The notes under the pieces were generated by a model. It was not told the origin of the DNA. It searched no databases and worked only from the letters and a program-made list of their open reading frames with translations. From the NCBI RefSeq assembly GCF_031583575.1, contig NZ_CP134146.1, positions 4,247,068 through 4,311,067 of the forward strand: DNA of 64,000 nt. The letters run 5' to 3'. Positions 45,471 through 58,542 of the stretch are shown here, one piece after another. The stretch comes from Thalassotalea nanhaiensis. Lineage in GTDB: Bacteria; Pseudomonadota; Gammaproteobacteria; Enterobacterales; Alteromonadaceae. The translations under genes were made by a program, and so were the position numbers. How positions within the stretch are numbered: position 1 is the stretch's first letter; every line of letters begins with the position of its first letter.

Positions 45471-45515
45471 AGTGTTCTTAAATAAATAGTAATTATCTCT
45501 ATTTTACGCGATCTG

Positions 45516-45827
45516 ATACCAGTTAGCATAATTATTTGGTCTTTTAGTGATAATTAAATGGCTTATAGGCAAGGCATTAATTGCTGATAATGGTTATTCC
45601 CTTGTCAAAATTAATAACGCCGCTTATGGGCCATTTAAACTCACCCTTCGGGAGCGCTGTAACATCATGATAACGGCACAAGATTTCTTTAATGTACGAA
45701 AGCATGGATGCTGCAGATAGAGCGACGCAGGATGCCAAAGCCTAGAATGACTATATTTACAAAAATTTTATTTGTTCTAATGCCGTTACAGCGTTCTAAA
45801 TAATCAGATAGTTAAGCTAAATGGTAT
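45516..45827. repeat. MITE-like element, family A copy 2
   Basis: 312 bp with imperfect terminal inverted repeats ATACCAGTTAGCATAA / ATACCATTTAGCTTAA. The interior 45566-45650 nearly matches the reverse complement of 7045-7150, including AATGGTTATTCCCTTGTCAA and TTTAAACTCACCCTTCGGGAG. It is inserted between yihI and the CsrC-like RNA gene, opposite in orientation to copy 1. Confidence 0.87.
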
Positions 45828-45852
45828 ACACATAAACTGTTAGTTTTTGAGC

Positions 45853-45881
45853 AAAAAAAAACGATAGTCTGATGACTATCG
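45853..45881 (-). terminator. Rho-independent terminator of the CsrC-like RNA
   Basis: On the minus strand CGATAGTC-ATCA-GACTATCG is followed by nine T. This is the 3' end of the CsrB/CsrC-type RNA. Confidence 0.93.
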
Positions 45882-46146
45882 CTTTTCGACAAATACTTTT
45901 GTCATTGTTCTGGTTAATCCAGCCCTGAACCTATCCTTGAAATACTATCCCTATATTTGAATCGTTTCCGTACATTGTTTTTTATTTTCGGTCATCCTGA
46001 CACCTTATTTGCTATCCATAAACCCTAAGGGTAAATCATCCAATGATAAATGATCTTCCTGATCAACTTAATAATCCATTAAGTATATCCCTGTAGCATC
46101 CTTACCAAATTTCCACTTCTTGATTTCTAACACGCTACATCCTGTA
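45853..46146 (-). ncRNA. csrC: CsrB/CsrC-family regulatory RNA (CsrA sponge)
   Basis: About 290 nt on the minus strand with 13 GGA motifs. Several sit in loops of small hairpins: TACA-GGA-TGTA, CTTAAT-GGATT-ATTAAG, TGATC-AGGAA-GATCA, ATCA-TTGGA-TGAT and GTCA-GGA-TGAC; the 5' one, ACAGGATGT, equals the CsrA consensus. A strong terminator (45853-45881) marks the 3' end. The 5' end is estimated from TTATAT (46156-46151), with a poor -35 that suggests an activator such as UvrY. It is upstream of yihI and in its direction, as csrC in E. coli. It should sequester CsrA and so tune carbon use, biofilm and motility. Confidence 0.88.
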
Positions 46147-46496
46147 ACTGATATAAAGTCTAAACCTTCACTTTATTATTACAATGCATTTACAAAACAA
46201 ACTAGTGAACACTAAATAATCAAACCATATAAGTGATTGTTTTTACAATAGTAATTAAATTCAAGGTAAGACTTTTCCGTTAATGTCTATTGTAGGTATG
46301 GTCAATGTCGCACATAAATATAAGATTATTGAGTGATAGTTATTTTGACTTGGGAGAAGTTATTTTCTGTGATTTACTTTTAATGTTTTTTTATAAGCAC
46401 GCTATAACCGAAAGTAGATCATTCAGCGGTCTGTGACTGAATTAAAACTAAACTCTTCTTAAATCTAAATTTCAGGCAACGCTTAACCTCATAGAC

Positions 46497-46528
46497 GCCG
46501 ACTTAAATGCCATCCATGGCAAGTCGGC
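46497..46528. repeat. REP-like palindrome
   Basis: GCCGACTT / AAGTCGGC outer stem and TGCCA-TCCA-TGGCA inner stem (46508-46521). Its core resembles those at 38831 and in family B repeats. Confidence 0.65.
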
Positions 46529-46547
46529 ATTCCATCATCCATGATGT

Positions 46548-46577
46548 AAAAAAAAGACACGCATTGCGTGTCTTTTT
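46548..46577 (-). terminator. Rho-independent terminator of the atp operon
   Basis: AAAAAGACACGC / GCGTGTCTTTTT with a 3-nt loop and T-run on the minus strand, 28 bp past the atpC stop. Confidence 0.95.
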
Positions 46578-46605
46578 GTAGATAAGTAATTAGTTAAACT
46601 AACTA

Positions 46606-47031
46606 TTATCTCTTATGTTTACTTGCTTCCTGGATAACACGTAATTGCGCTACCGCTCTGGCTAGCTCAGCAGCAACTTCAGCATAATCTACATCGCCTG
46701 AGGCGTTGTGAATATGATCTTCTGCACGTTGCTTGGCATCTAAAGCAGCTTGCTCATCCAAGTCATCGCCACGTACAGCCACATCGGCTAATACAGTAAC
46801 GCTGTTTGGTTGAACTTCCAACATACCGCCGGAAAGGTAAATTACCTCTTCGCCGCCATGTTGTTTAACAATACGCGCCATTCCTGGTTTTAACGCAGTT
46901 AGTAATGGTGCATGGCCAGGCATAATACCTAGTTCACCTTCACTACCTGAAATTTGCAATGATTCGATGCGGCCAGAGAATAAACTCTCTTCTGCACTTA
47001 CTACATCCAAATGTGTCGTCATGGCTGCCAT
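46606..47031 (-). CDS. atpC: ATP synthase F1 subunit epsilon AtpC
   Basis: 141 aa. N-terminal beta sandwich ([45 protein letters not shown]) and C-terminal helical hairpin ([42 protein letters not shown]) are those of the epsilon subunit, part of the rotor stalk that inhibits ATP hydrolysis. Last gene of the operon, 29 bp after atpD, before a strong terminator. Confidence 0.97.
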   Translation of the reverse strand: MAAMTTHLDVVSAEESLFSGRIESLQISGSEGELGIMPGHAPLLTALKPGMARIVKQHGGEEVIYLSGGMLEVQPNSVTVLADVAVRGDDLDEQAALDAKQRAEDHIHNASGDVDYAEVAAELARAVAQLRVIQEASKHKR

Positions 47032-47060
47032 ATTAGTCTCCTGTACCTTTATAGGCCAAA

Positions 47061-48461
<1,401 letters not shown>

Positions 48462-48479
48462 CTATTAATTAAACTTTGC

Positions 48480-49340
48480 CTATACCGCAGCTGCGCCAGC
48501 TACAATCTCACCCAATTCTTGGGTAATACTTGCTTGACGTGCTTTGTTGTATATCAATTGTAAATCATCAATTAAGTCACCAGCATTGTCGGTTGCTGCT
48601 TTCATAGCAACCATACGTGCGGCTTGTTCACTGGCTAGGTTTTCAACCACGCCTTGATATACTTGAGATTCCACATAACGAACCAATAATTGATCAAGCA
48701 AAGCTTGAGCATCTGGTTCGTAAATGTAATCCCAACGATGCGAGATAGCGTCATCATCTGACTTAGGCAAAGGTAACAATTGATCGATTGTTGGCTGTTG
48801 CGTCATAGTATTTACAAACTTGTTGCAAACTACGAACAACTTATCGATTTCACCGTTGTCGTAAGCGTCTAACATAACCTTCACAGAACCGATTAAATCG
48901 GTAACAGAAGGTGAGTCGCCTAAACCTGATTTTTGTGCAACTATATTTGCGCCAATAGTACCAAAGAATGCAGAGGCTTTAGAGCCCACTACAGCTAAGT
49001 CTACTTCAGCGCCTTGTTCTTGCCATTTGGCTGAATCTTTTAACACAGATTTGAACAAGTTAATATTTAAGCCACCACAAAGACCACGGTCGGTAGAAAT
49101 AACGATATAGCCTACACGCTTAACTTCACGCTCTTCCAAATAAGGATGGCGATATTCAAGTTGGCCGCGTGCAATGTGACCGATCACGTTTCTAATGTTT
49201 TCAGCGTATGGACGTGAAGAAGCCATCAAATCTTGCGCTCTGCGCATCTTTGAAGCTGCAACCATTTCCATTGCGCTAGTGATCTTCTGTGTATTTTTTA
49301 CACTTCCGATCTTAGTTTTTATTTCTTTACCACCGGCCAT
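48480..49340 (-). CDS. atpG: ATP synthase F1 subunit gamma AtpG
   Basis: 286 aa central rotor shaft. N-terminal helix [35 protein letters not shown] and C-terminal helix [45 protein letters not shown] form the coiled coil; [16 protein letters not shown] is the conserved central block. Lies 24 bp after atpA. Confidence 0.98.
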   Translation of the reverse strand: MAGGKEIKTKIGSVKNTQKITSAMEMVAASKMRRAQDLMASSRPYAENIRNVIGHIARGQLEYRHPYLEEREVKRVGYIVISTDRGLCGGLNINLFKSVLKDSAKWQEQGAEVDLAVVGSKASAFFGTIGANIVAQKSGLGDSPSVTDLIGSVKVMLDAYDNGEIDKLFVVCNKFVNTMTQQPTIDQLLPLPKSDDDAISHRWDYIYEPDAQALLDQLLVRYVESQVYQGVVENLASEQAARMVAMKAATDNAGDLIDDLQLIYNKARQASITQELGEIVAGAAAV

Positions 49341-49364
49341 GACTATTCACTCCGAAACTATTAA

Positions 49365-50906
49365 TTACCAGGTTTGAGTTGCTTTGAAATTTTCAAGCAA
49401 TTTAGTTAAACCCGCTTCGATATCTTTATCGTAGTTACCAGTTTCGTTGATGGTAGCCATAAGCTCAGCATGCTCATTAGTTGCATAAGTTAATAACGCA
49501 GCTTCAAAGTCTACAACTTTGTTGATTGCGATATCATTTAAGAAACCTTTTTCAGCTGCAAATAATGAAACACCAGTTTCAGCCACTGACATAGGGCTGT
49601 ACTGTTTTTGCTTCATTAATTCAGTAACGCGTTGACCGTGCTCTAATTGTGCACGAGTAGCGTCATCTAAATCAGATGCGAATTGAGCGAAAGCCGCTAA
49701 TTCAGCATATTGAGCTAATGCTAAACGGATACCACCACCAAGTTTCTTGATGATCTTAGTTTGTGCCGCACCACCAACACGAGATACCGAGATACCAGCG
49801 TTAACAGCTGGACGGATACCTGAGTTGAAAAGGTTTGACTCTAAGAAAATCTGACCATCAGTGATAGAGATTACGTTTGTTGGAACGAATGCAGATACGT
49901 CACCAGCTTGTGTTTCAATAATCGGTAATGCCGTTAATGAACCAGTTTGGCCTTTAACTTCACCGTTAGTGAATTTTTCAACATAAGCTTCGTTTACACG
50001 AGCAGCACGCTCTAGTAGACGAGAGTGAAGATAGAAAACGTCACCTGGGTATGCTTCACGGCCTGGCGGACGACGTAAAAGTAATGAGATTTGACGGTAA
50101 GCAACAGCTTGCTTAGATAAATCATCATATACGATTAGTGCATCTTCACCGCGGTCACGGAAGTATTCACCCATAGTACAACCAGAGTATGGTGCTAAGT
50201 ATTGTAATGCTGCAGCTTCAGAAGCTGATGCTACTACAACGATAGTATTTGATAACGCGCCGTGCTCTTCAAGAGAACGTACAACGTTAGCAACAGTTGA
50301 CGCTTTTTGGCCAATTGCTACGTAAATACTCTTAATACCAGTATTCTTTTGGTTAATAATTGCGTCTAGTGCGATCGCAGATTTACCAATTTGACGGTCA
50401 CCGATGATAAGCTCACGCTGACCACGACCGATTGGAATCATTGAGTCAATTGACTTGATACCAGTTTGTACTGGTTGGTCAACTGATTTACGATCGATAA
50501 CACCTGGTGCTTGTACTTCAACAGGAGAGAAACCATCGTTTTCGATTGGTCCTTTTCCGTCGATAGGCTCACCAAGAGTGTTAACAACACGACCTAATAG
50601 GCCACGTCCTACTGGTACTTCTAAAATACGACCAGTACTTTTAACTTTTAGACCTTCGTATAAGTCCTGGTAAGGACCCATTACTACCGCACCTACCGAA
50701 TCACGGTCTAGGTTTAACGCGATAGCGTAACGGCTGCCAGGAAGTTCGATCATCTCACCTTGCATTACATCAGCAAGGCCATTGATGCGAATGATACCAT
50801 CTGTTACAGAAACGATAGTACCTTCGTTACGAGCTTCACTAACAACGTCAAATTGATCAATACGATTTTTGATCAATTCAGCGATTTCAGTGGAATTCAG
50901 TTGCAT
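49365..50906 (-). CDS. atpA: ATP synthase F1 subunit alpha AtpA
   Basis: 513 aa non-catalytic nucleotide-binding subunit; same length as E. coli. N terminus [16 protein letters not shown]-loop [59 protein letters not shown] and the arginine-finger region ([12 protein letters not shown]) are intact. 14 bp after atpH. Confidence 0.99.
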   Translation of the reverse strand: MQLNSTEIAELIKNRIDQFDVVSEARNEGTIVSVTDGIIRINGLADVMQGEMIELPGSRYAIALNLDRDSVGAVVMGPYQDLYEGLKVKSTGRILEVPVGRGLLGRVVNTLGEPIDGKGPIENDGFSPVEVQAPGVIDRKSVDQPVQTGIKSIDSMIPIGRGQRELIIGDRQIGKSAIALDAIINQKNTGIKSIYVAIGQKASTVANVVRSLEEHGALSNTIVVVASASEAAALQYLAPYSGCTMGEYFRDRGEDALIVYDDLSKQAVAYRQISLLLRRPPGREAYPGDVFYLHSRLLERAARVNEAYVEKFTNGEVKGQTGSLTALPIIETQAGDVSAFVPTNVISITDGQIFLESNLFNSGIRPAVNAGISVSRVGGAAQTKIIKKLGGGIRLALAQYAELAAFAQFASDLDDATRAQLEHGQRVTELMKQKQYSPMSVAETGVSLFAAEKGFLNDIAINKVVDFEAALLTYATNEHAELMATINETGNYDKDIEAGLTKLLENFKATQTW

Positions 50907-50920
50907 GCTCTGTTCCCCAA

Positions 50921-51454
50921 TTAGGATTGTAATGTAGTTGCTAAACGGTTCAGTTTACCACGAACTGAGCCATCGATAACCATATCACCAGCCTTGATAA
51001 CAAGACCAGATACTACGGTAGCATCTACTGTACAATTAAGCTTAACTTTACGTGCCAAACGCTTTTCAAGCGCGGCGCTTAATGTTTTAACTTCTGCTGC
51101 TTTCAATTTATTAGCAGATGTTACATCTACAGAAACTTCTTGTTCGTAATCTGCTTTTAATTCAACAAATTGTACAAGAATTTCTGGTAACGCCAACAAA
51201 CGTTGATTTTCAGCCAATAACTTAACAAAGTTTTGGCCCTTGTCGTTTAATTGCTCACCACAAACACCGATGAATAAGTTTTTCACTTCTTCAACGCCTT
51301 TGTCACCACTAAGGTAACTGGCTACGGTTTCGTTTTGAGCTACTTCAGCTGCAAACACTAGCATTTCTAACCAAGTGTCTACTGCGTTAGCTTCAACGGC
51401 ATAATCAAACGCTGCTTTAGCATAAGGACGAGCAACGGTAGTCAATTCAGACAT
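50921..51454 (-). CDS. atpH: ATP synthase F1 subunit delta AtpH
   Basis: 177 aa stator subunit linking F1 to the b dimer. [16 protein letters not shown] at the N terminus and [61 protein letters not shown] at the C terminus are diagnostic. Lies 13 bp after atpF. Confidence 0.98.
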   Translation of the reverse strand: MSELTTVARPYAKAAFDYAVEANAVDTWLEMLVFAAEVAQNETVASYLSGDKGVEEVKNLFIGVCGEQLNDKGQNFVKLLAENQRLLALPEILVQFVELKADYEQEVSVDVTSANKLKAAEVKTLSAALEKRLARKVKLNCTVDATVVSGLVIKAGDMVIDGSVRGKLNRLATTLQS

Positions 51455-51467
51455 AGCTCATATCCCC

Positions 51468-51938
51468 TTAAAGTTCAGCGACTAGTTTATCTAAGATGTC
51501 GCTATGTGCTGCGGCATCAATAGAGCGTTCAAGAATTTTCTCTGCACCAGCAACGGCAAGAACAGCAACTTGTTTGCGTAATTCTTCACGTGCGCGGTGA
51601 CGCTCTGATTCAATTTCTGCGTGTCCTGAAGCGATAATTTTATCACGTTCAGCAATTGCTTTGCCGGCAGCTTCTTCAATCATTTGAGTTTCGCGCTTTT
51701 TAGCACCTTCAACGATTTCAGCAGCTTGAGCTTTAGCTTCTTTTAATTGTGCTTTTGCATTGTCTTGAGCAAGCTCTAGATCTTTAGCAGCACGTTCAGA
51801 AGCAGCAAGTCCGTCAGCAATAGTTTTTTGACGGTCTTCGATGGCGCCCATTAATGGTGGCCATACGAACTTCATGCAGAATATTACGAATACGACAAAT
51901 GCGATTAATTCACCAACAAGAGTAATATTAATATTCAT
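51468..51938 (-). CDS. atpF: ATP synthase F0 subunit b AtpF
   Basis: 156 aa (same as E. coli). One N-terminal membrane helix ([29 protein letters not shown]) followed by a long charged coiled coil that forms the peripheral stalk. Lies 48 bp after atpE. Confidence 0.98.
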   Translation of the reverse strand: MNINITLVGELIAFVVFVIFCMKFVWPPLMGAIEDRQKTIADGLAASERAAKDLELAQDNAKAQLKEAKAQAAEIVEGAKKRETQMIEEAAGKAIAERDKIIASGHAEIESERHRAREELRKQVAVLAVAGAEKILERSIDAAAHSDILDKLVAEL

Positions 51939-51986
51939 TTGTGTACCTCCTTTAAGTTATTCAGGTTTAATAAATAATGGTGTTTA

Positions 51987-52214
<228 letters not shown>

Positions 52215-52345
52215 TTATTATTTAGTTAGTTAAGTTAAAAATTAAAGTATTTAATAAAATTAAATTTTGTACATTTGGGCTTCCTGCCCTAAACCATTAC
52301 AGTTCGACGTCCTGTCGTACTAAACATTACTTATATAAGTAATGC

Positions 52346-53140
<795 letters not shown>

Positions 53141-53149
53141 CTATCCTAA

Positions 53150-53545
53150 TTATTGTTGATTAAAGTTAAATTTATTAACAACACTTGCCAAAAACGGCGC
53201 AAGCATTGTTAAGGAATATGTTGTAAAAAATGCTATCGGCGCTAAATCGAGAAATTTAAAACACAAAACAAATAAGATTGCCGTTAGTATCATTTTTAAT
53301 TTTACGCCTTTGTAAAACGAGTCTACGACTTGTTGTGAGGCGCTTGCTCCAGCAAATTTAAATGCTTTATGAGCAAATACAAAATTAGGGATAATACTTA
53401 CTGCACCACCAGCTAATGCTGACTGGGCCATAGTAAATCCCCAATTAAAATAAACAGTTATAAAACTTAGTAGCGTTACTATCAACTGCATTATCAGCTG
53501 AATGTTGGCAACCTTTTTACCGGGCTTAGTTAAAATATTTGTCAC
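53150..53545 (-). CDS. atpI: ATP synthase assembly protein AtpI
   Basis: 131 aa with four hydrophobic segments (IQLIMQLIVTLLSFITVYFNWG, SALAGGAVSIIPNFVFAHKAF, LKMILTAILFVLCFKFLDL, AFFTTYSLTMLAPFLASVV), typical of the AtpI/UncI family that helps assemble the c-ring. First gene of atpIBEFHAGDC. No hairpin terminator separates it from parB. Confidence 0.94.
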   Translation of the reverse strand: MTNILTKPGKKVANIQLIMQLIVTLLSFITVYFNWGFTMAQSALAGGAVSIIPNFVFAHKAFKFAGASASQQVVDSFYKGVKLKMILTAILFVLCFKFLDLAPIAFFTTYSLTMLAPFLASVVNKFNFNQQ

Positions 53546-53784
53546 CGGTAACTCCTAAGAAACACTGTCAAAAAACGTATTTTTTAAGCGAATGTTTTTT
53601 TTATAGTCAAACGCGTGCGCAAGTATACTGATTTACAGCACTTTTGCAACTTTTAAGCCCACTACAATACATTAATACAATAATTATTTAACTAGACATT
53701 TGGCTAAGAATGTCAGGCATATGTAAAAATATCTAAACAGGAAAATCTAATGTCCAAAAAGTCCAATTTAGCAAAAAACTAAAA

Positions 53785-54675
53785 TTATTGAATCTTTGCC
53801 AAAATGCCTTCTAGCTCATCGAGAGATGCGAAAGAAATTTCCATTTTTCCTTTGCCTTTTTTATTGTGCTTAATTTGTACAGGCGAGCCAATGCGCATGG
53901 CTAAGTTATCTTCAAGTTTTAATGTATCAGGGTCTTTAACATCAGGCTGTTTTTCAACTACCGGTTGTTGGGCCTTTTTTACTAACTTTTCGGTTTCACG
54001 AACGGTTAACTCTTTAGCAGCCACAGTGCGAGCAGTGGTTGTTTGTAAGTCACCTTGTAAACTTAACAGGGCCCTTGCATGGCCCATTTCAATATCGCCA
54101 TTTTCGAGGAAGGTTTTTACGTCATCATTTAAACTATTTAAACGTAATAAGTTGGTTACCGTGGTGCGAGATTTACCTACAGCAGTAGCAACTTCTTGGT
54201 GGGTGAGTTCAAATTCACTTAATAAGCGTTCTAATGCAATGGCTTCTTCCATGGCATTAAGATCTTCACGCTGAATGTTTTCAATTAAGGCTATCGCAAC
54301 CGCCGATTCATCGGGTACATCTTTAATTAAACATGGGATCATATCTAATTCAGCTAATTGCGATGCTCGCCAGCGACGTTCACCGGCAATTATTTCGTAT
54401 TTATCAGTCCCAACAGGACGAACGACAACAGGCTGAATAATACCTTGTGCCTTAATTGAGTTAGCAAGTTCTTCAAGAGCACCTTCAGACATATCCTTGC
54501 GTGGTTGATATTTACCTGGTTGTAATTGTTCAATCGGTAACTTTTGCAACTCACTTTTAACAACGACAACGTCATTATCAGGAATGTCTTGCTCAGATTT
54601 ATCTGTTTTTCTAGGTGCTGAGGTTAATAGGGCATCTAAGCCTCTACCTAAGCCGCGACGTTTCGACGTGCTCAT
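53785..54675 (-). CDS. parB: Chromosome partitioning protein ParB
   Basis: 296 aa CTP-dependent DNA clamp. Start SKRRGLGRGLDALLTS; CTP-binding GKYQPRKDM and GERRWRASQL; ENIQREDLNAMEEA; HTH LTHQEVATAVGKSRTTVTNLLRL; C-terminal dimer domain KGKGKMEISFASLDELEGILAKI. Acts with ParA on parS sites near oriC. It is 15 bp from parA, same strand. Confidence 0.98.
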   Translation of the reverse strand: MSTSKRRGLGRGLDALLTSAPRKTDKSEQDIPDNDVVVVKSELQKLPIEQLQPGKYQPRKDMSEGALEELANSIKAQGIIQPVVVRPVGTDKYEIIAGERRWRASQLAELDMIPCLIKDVPDESAVAIALIENIQREDLNAMEEAIALERLLSEFELTHQEVATAVGKSRTTVTNLLRLNSLNDDVKTFLENGDIEMGHARALLSLQGDLQTTTARTVAAKELTVRETEKLVKKAQQPVVEKQPDVKDPDTLKLEDNLAMRIGSPVQIKHNKKGKGKMEISFASLDELEGILAKIQ

Positions 54676-54690
54676 GAATATCCTTGCTTA

Positions 54691-55476
54691 TTATTCGCTA
54701 ACCGTAGCCGGTTGCGCCTGTTTTTTTAATACTTCACCAGCTAAAGCTAAATATGCTTTTGCGCCAGTTGCTGATTTATCATAATACATTGCAGGGGTAC
54801 CAAAACTTGGTGCTTCTGCTAAACGTACATTACGAGGAATAACGGTTCGATAAACTTTGTCGCCAAAATGACGTTTTAATTGTTCTGACACATCGTTAGC
54901 TAAACGGTTACGAGGATCATACATAGTACGTAAAATACCTTCAATATGAAGGTCTTTATTTACCACCGAAGATAGTTTAGAAATGGTATCCATTAATGCG
55001 GTCAAACCTTCAAGGGCGTAATACTCACATTGCATAGGAACTAACACTGAATCAGCGGCAGCCATGGCATTAACGGTGAGCATATTTAGTGAAGGTGGGC
55101 AATCGATGATGATAAAATCATATGTGTCTTTAAATGGTGCTAAGGCATTTTTTAAGCGTTGCTCACGGGCAAACACTTCCATTAATTTAATCTCAGCAGC
55201 AGTAACATCTGTATTTGCAGCAATTAAATCATAATGACCGGTAGTTTCAGTGCAGATGACTTCATTAAGGGGTAATTCATCAATCAATAACTCGTAGCTG
55301 GTTGCATGCACGTCGTATTTATCAACACCACTGCCCATAGTGGCATTACCCTGTGGATCAAGGTCAATAAGTAATACTTTACGTTTGGTTGCAGCCAAAG
55401 AGGCCGCTAAGTTAACCGACGTAGTTGTTTTGCCTACACCACCTTTTTGGTTGGCAACTGCTATAATTTTTCCCAC
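54691..55476 (-). CDS. parA: Chromosome partitioning ATPase ParA (Soj)
   Basis: 261 aa Walker-type ATPase. Deviant Walker A ANQKGGVGKTTTSVNLAASL, DLDPQGNATMGSGV, Walker B IIIDCPPSLNMLTVNAMAAAD and IPRNVRLAEAPSFGTPAMYYDKSATGAKAYLALAGEVL are typical. It partners ParB in origin segregation. In the conserved order mnmG-rsmG-parA-parB-atpI. Confidence 0.98.
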   Translation of the reverse strand: MGKIIAVANQKGGVGKTTTSVNLAASLAATKRKVLLIDLDPQGNATMGSGVDKYDVHATSYELLIDELPLNEVICTETTGHYDLIAANTDVTAAEIKLMEVFAREQRLKNALAPFKDTYDFIIIDCPPSLNMLTVNAMAAADSVLVPMQCEYYALEGLTALMDTISKLSSVVNKDLHIEGILRTMYDPRNRLANDVSEQLKRHFGDKVYRTVIPRNVRLAEAPSFGTPAMYYDKSATGAKAYLALAGEVLKKQAQPATVSE

Positions 55477-55572
55477 AATGTCCCCGCGCCAATAAATATT
55501 TTCAAGTTCAGCTATTATTTTTTCTCTGGCTGATTTGCTAATTTAGCAAAGAATTACAAGATTAGCTTTTAA

Positions 55573-56211
55573 TTATTTTATTTTCTTCAATTCAATTAAA
55601 TGTCGTTGCCCTTCAAGTTCAGGAACAGTAAGGGTAAAACTCTCTACTAATTCAATTCCTGCAGGCATAGAATCCAGTTCATCTGCAGGGTACAGGCCTT
55701 TTAACGCGTAAAAGCGGCCTTTGTCATCAATTAAATGCTGACACCAAGTGATCATATCTTCCAGTGAAGCAAAGGCTCTGCTTAACACACCATCAAATGG
55801 CACTTCTGGTAAATATTTTTCAACCCGAGATTGAACAGGTGTTACGTTTTCCAGTTTTAATTGATAAACCACTTGTTTTAAAAACGTTACTCGTTTGCCC
55901 AAACTGTCTAATAAAACAAAATTTTTGTTCGGGTACAAAATCGCTAAAGGTATACCTGGTAAGCCTGGGCCAGTGCCAACGTCGATAAAACTATTACCAT
56001 TTAAGTGAGGTCCATTAATTAACGAATCTAAAATGTGTTTAACCAACATTTCACTTGGATCGCGAACCGACGTTAAATTATAAGCTTTATTCCATTTATG
56101 CAGTAATTCAACATAACCGACAAGTTTACTAACTTGCTCGTTACTTATAGTTAAATCAGTTTTGTTCAATAACGCAGTTAGTTCTGATGTTAGTTGGGCA
56201 GTTAAATCCAT
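55573..56211 (-). CDS. rsmG: 16S rRNA (guanine(527)-N(7))-methyltransferase RsmG (GidB)
   Basis: 212 aa. [39 protein letters not shown] loop [35 protein letters not shown] and [16 protein letters not shown] are the RsmG signatures. Loss in other bacteria gives low-level streptomycin resistance. Lies 44 bp after mnmG. Confidence 0.98.
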   Translation of the reverse strand: MDLTAQLTSELTALLNKTDLTISNEQVSKLVGYVELLHKWNKAYNLTSVRDPSEMLVKHILDSLINGPHLNGNSFIDVGTGPGLPGIPLAILYPNKNFVLLDSLGKRVTFLKQVVYQLKLENVTPVQSRVEKYLPEVPFDGVLSRAFASLEDMITWCQHLIDDKGRFYALKGLYPADELDSMPAGIELVESFTLTVPELEGQRHLIELKKIK

Positions 56212-56255
56212 GGATATGATTGGCCGTTAATTATTTATTGAAAAAGTAAATCGAC

Positions 56256-58145
56256 TTAAGCCGATTTACGTAATAGTCCGTGTTTTTTCAAGTAAACCAA
56301 CAACAATGAAATTGCTGCAGGAGTTATTCCTGAAATACGTGAAGCCTTGCCTAACGTTTCTGGACGAGAATCGGTTAATTTGGCAACAACTTCATTTGAT
56401 AAGCCAGAAATTTTAGAGAAATCAAAATCAACAGGGATCAGGGTATTCTCATGTCGTTTCTTTTTCTCAATCTCGTCAAGTTGACGATCAATATAACCTT
56501 GATATTTAGTTTGGATCTCTACTTGCTCTGATGCTTGTTTATCAGCAATACCAGGACCAAACTCTTCAATAGCCATTAAATCATCATAACGGGTTTCTGG
56601 ACGACGCAGTAATTCTTCTAAATTTGCTTCTTTGCTTAATGGGTTTTTAAGCATTGGATTCAGTTTATCTACCGCTGGATGATCTTTTTGTACCCATAGT
56701 GCACGTAATCGTTGGCGCTCTTGTTCTACGTTTTCCATTTTGTCACAAAAACGTGCCCAACGCGCATCACCGACTAGACCTAACTCTCGGCCTTGTTCAG
56801 TTAAACGAATGTCAGCATTGTCTTCACGTAATAACAAACGATATTCTGCACGTGAGGTAAACATACGGTACGGTTCTTTGGTGCCTAAAGTAGATAAGTC
56901 ATCAATTAACACGCCCATGTACGCTTGTTCACGACCAGGTGTCCATGTTTCTTTGTCCATGCTGCGACGGCCAGCATTTAAACCGGCAATCAGTCCTTGC
57001 GCTCCAGCTTCTTCATAGCCAGTAGTACCATTAATTTGACCTGCAAAGAATAGGTTTTCAATAAACTTGGTTTCTAATGTTTGTTTTAAATCGCGAGGAT
57101 CGAAAAAGTCATACTCGATGGCATAGCCAGGGCGAGTAATATGCGCGTTTTCAAAGCCTTTAATTGATCGTACCAAGTCCATTTGAACATCAAACGGTAA
57201 GCTTGTAGAAATACCGTTTGGATAAATTTCATGTGTGGTTAAGCCTTCTGGTTCAACAAAGATTTGATGCGAGTCTTTATCACTAAAGCGCATAATTTTA
57301 TCTTCAATTGAAGGGCAGTAGCGTGGACCAATACCTTCAATAACACCAGTATACATTGGAGATCTATCTAAACCGCCACGAATAATATCATGGGTATTTG
57401 TATTGGTATGAGTAATGTAACAAGGGATCTGCTGTGGATGATGTTCAGATTTACCCATAAATGAAAACGTTGGTACCGGAGCATCACCTGGCTGCGCTTG
57501 CATTACCGAAAAATCTAGAGTTCTGGCATCTAAACGAGGTGGTGTACCTGTTTTTAAACGATCGATCCTAAATGGCATATCTCGCAAACGATCTGCTAAA
57601 TTTACTGACGCAGGATCACCTGCACGTCCGCCTTCATAGCTATTTAAACCAATGTGTATTTGGCCTGCAAGGAATGTACCTACGGTTAATACTACCGTTT
57701 TACCTTTAAACTTAAGACCCATTTGCGTAGAAACACCGGCAACACGATCCCCATCCATGATCAAGTCATCACATGCTTGTTGGAAAATGGTTAAATTTTC
57801 TTGGTTTTCCAGGTAGTTACGTACATATGCCTTATACAACAAACGATCCGCTTGTGCTCTTGTGGCACGAACAGCAGGGCCTTTAGACGAGTTTAATGTA
57901 CGAAATTGGATCCCGGCATGATCGGTCGCTTCAGCCATTAAGCCGCCAAGCGCATCTATCTCTTTTACCAGATGTCCTTTACCTATGCCACCAATTGCTG
58001 GATTACATGACATAGCACCTAAGGTGTCAATGTTATGGGTAAGCAATAATGTTTTACAACCCATGCGAGCTGCTGCTAAAGATGCTTCTGTGCCTGCGTG
58101 TCCGCCCCCGACAACAATTACGTCAAAGGATTCTTGATACAACAT
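56256..58145 (-). CDS. mnmG: tRNA U34 carboxymethylaminomethyl synthase subunit MnmG (GidA)
   Basis: 629 aa FAD protein that with MnmE modifies U34 of several tRNAs. FAD-binding [72 protein letters not shown] and [20 protein letters not shown] are all present; length equals E. coli. It adjoins oriC, as in E. coli and Vibrio, so replication initiation and its transcription share a region. Confidence 0.99.
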   Translation of the reverse strand: MLYQESFDVIVVGGGHAGTEASLAAARMGCKTLLLTHNIDTLGAMSCNPAIGGIGKGHLVKEIDALGGLMAEATDHAGIQFRTLNSSKGPAVRATRAQADRLLYKAYVRNYLENQENLTIFQQACDDLIMDGDRVAGVSTQMGLKFKGKTVVLTVGTFLAGQIHIGLNSYEGGRAGDPASVNLADRLRDMPFRIDRLKTGTPPRLDARTLDFSVMQAQPGDAPVPTFSFMGKSEHHPQQIPCYITHTNTNTHDIIRGGLDRSPMYTGVIEGIGPRYCPSIEDKIMRFSDKDSHQIFVEPEGLTTHEIYPNGISTSLPFDVQMDLVRSIKGFENAHITRPGYAIEYDFFDPRDLKQTLETKFIENLFFAGQINGTTGYEEAGAQGLIAGLNAGRRSMDKETWTPGREQAYMGVLIDDLSTLGTKEPYRMFTSRAEYRLLLREDNADIRLTEQGRELGLVGDARWARFCDKMENVEQERQRLRALWVQKDHPAVDKLNPMLKNPLSKEANLEELLRRPETRYDDLMAIEEFGPGIADKQASEQVEIQTKYQGYIDRQLDEIEKKKRHENTLIPVDFDFSKISGLSNEVVAKLTDSRPETLGKASRISGITPAAISLLLVYLKKHGLLRKSA

Positions 58146-58209
58146 GCTTAAGCACCTCTAAGTTTATTAATGAAAATTCTAAGGTGTGTATTCTACCGTT
58201 ATTTTTAGC

Positions 58210-58540
58210 TGAGGGAAATGATCAAAGTGTTAAAAAGATCGAAGTGTAGATCCTTAAATAATATATAAAGATCTATATATAGATCTTATTATTATTACTA
58301 TTAAGGATCCTTTATTCTGTTGATAAGTGTAATTTTGCTATATATAACAGGTTGTTGTGTTAGATCGGATCCTGTGATCAAAGCTTGATCAACAAGCTTA
58401 TAACCTTTGATCAAAAAGCCTATTTATCCACAAGTGGTTTTAAATTTATTTATGTACACTGAATAATAATAGAAAATTAATATGTTTTACCCAGACTTAT
58501 CCACAATAGGTTTGTTTTATGAGTAAATATGTGTATAAGT
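58210..58540. other. oriC: Chromosomal replication origin oriC
   Basis: Between mnmG and mioC. Perfect DnaA boxes TTATCCACA at 58424-58432 and 58497-58505; TGTGTATAA (58530-58538), the inverse of E. coli R2; and the near box TGTTGATAA (58318-58326). An AT-rich unwinding candidate (58250-58305) contains the 18-bp palindrome AGATCTATATATAGATCT (58269-58286). Eleven GATC sites lie between 58220 and 58412, far above chance, consistent with Dam methylation and SeqA control. AAGCTTGATCAACAAGCTT (58381-58399) is an internal inverted repeat. Confidence 0.93.
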
Positions 58541-58542
58541 CT

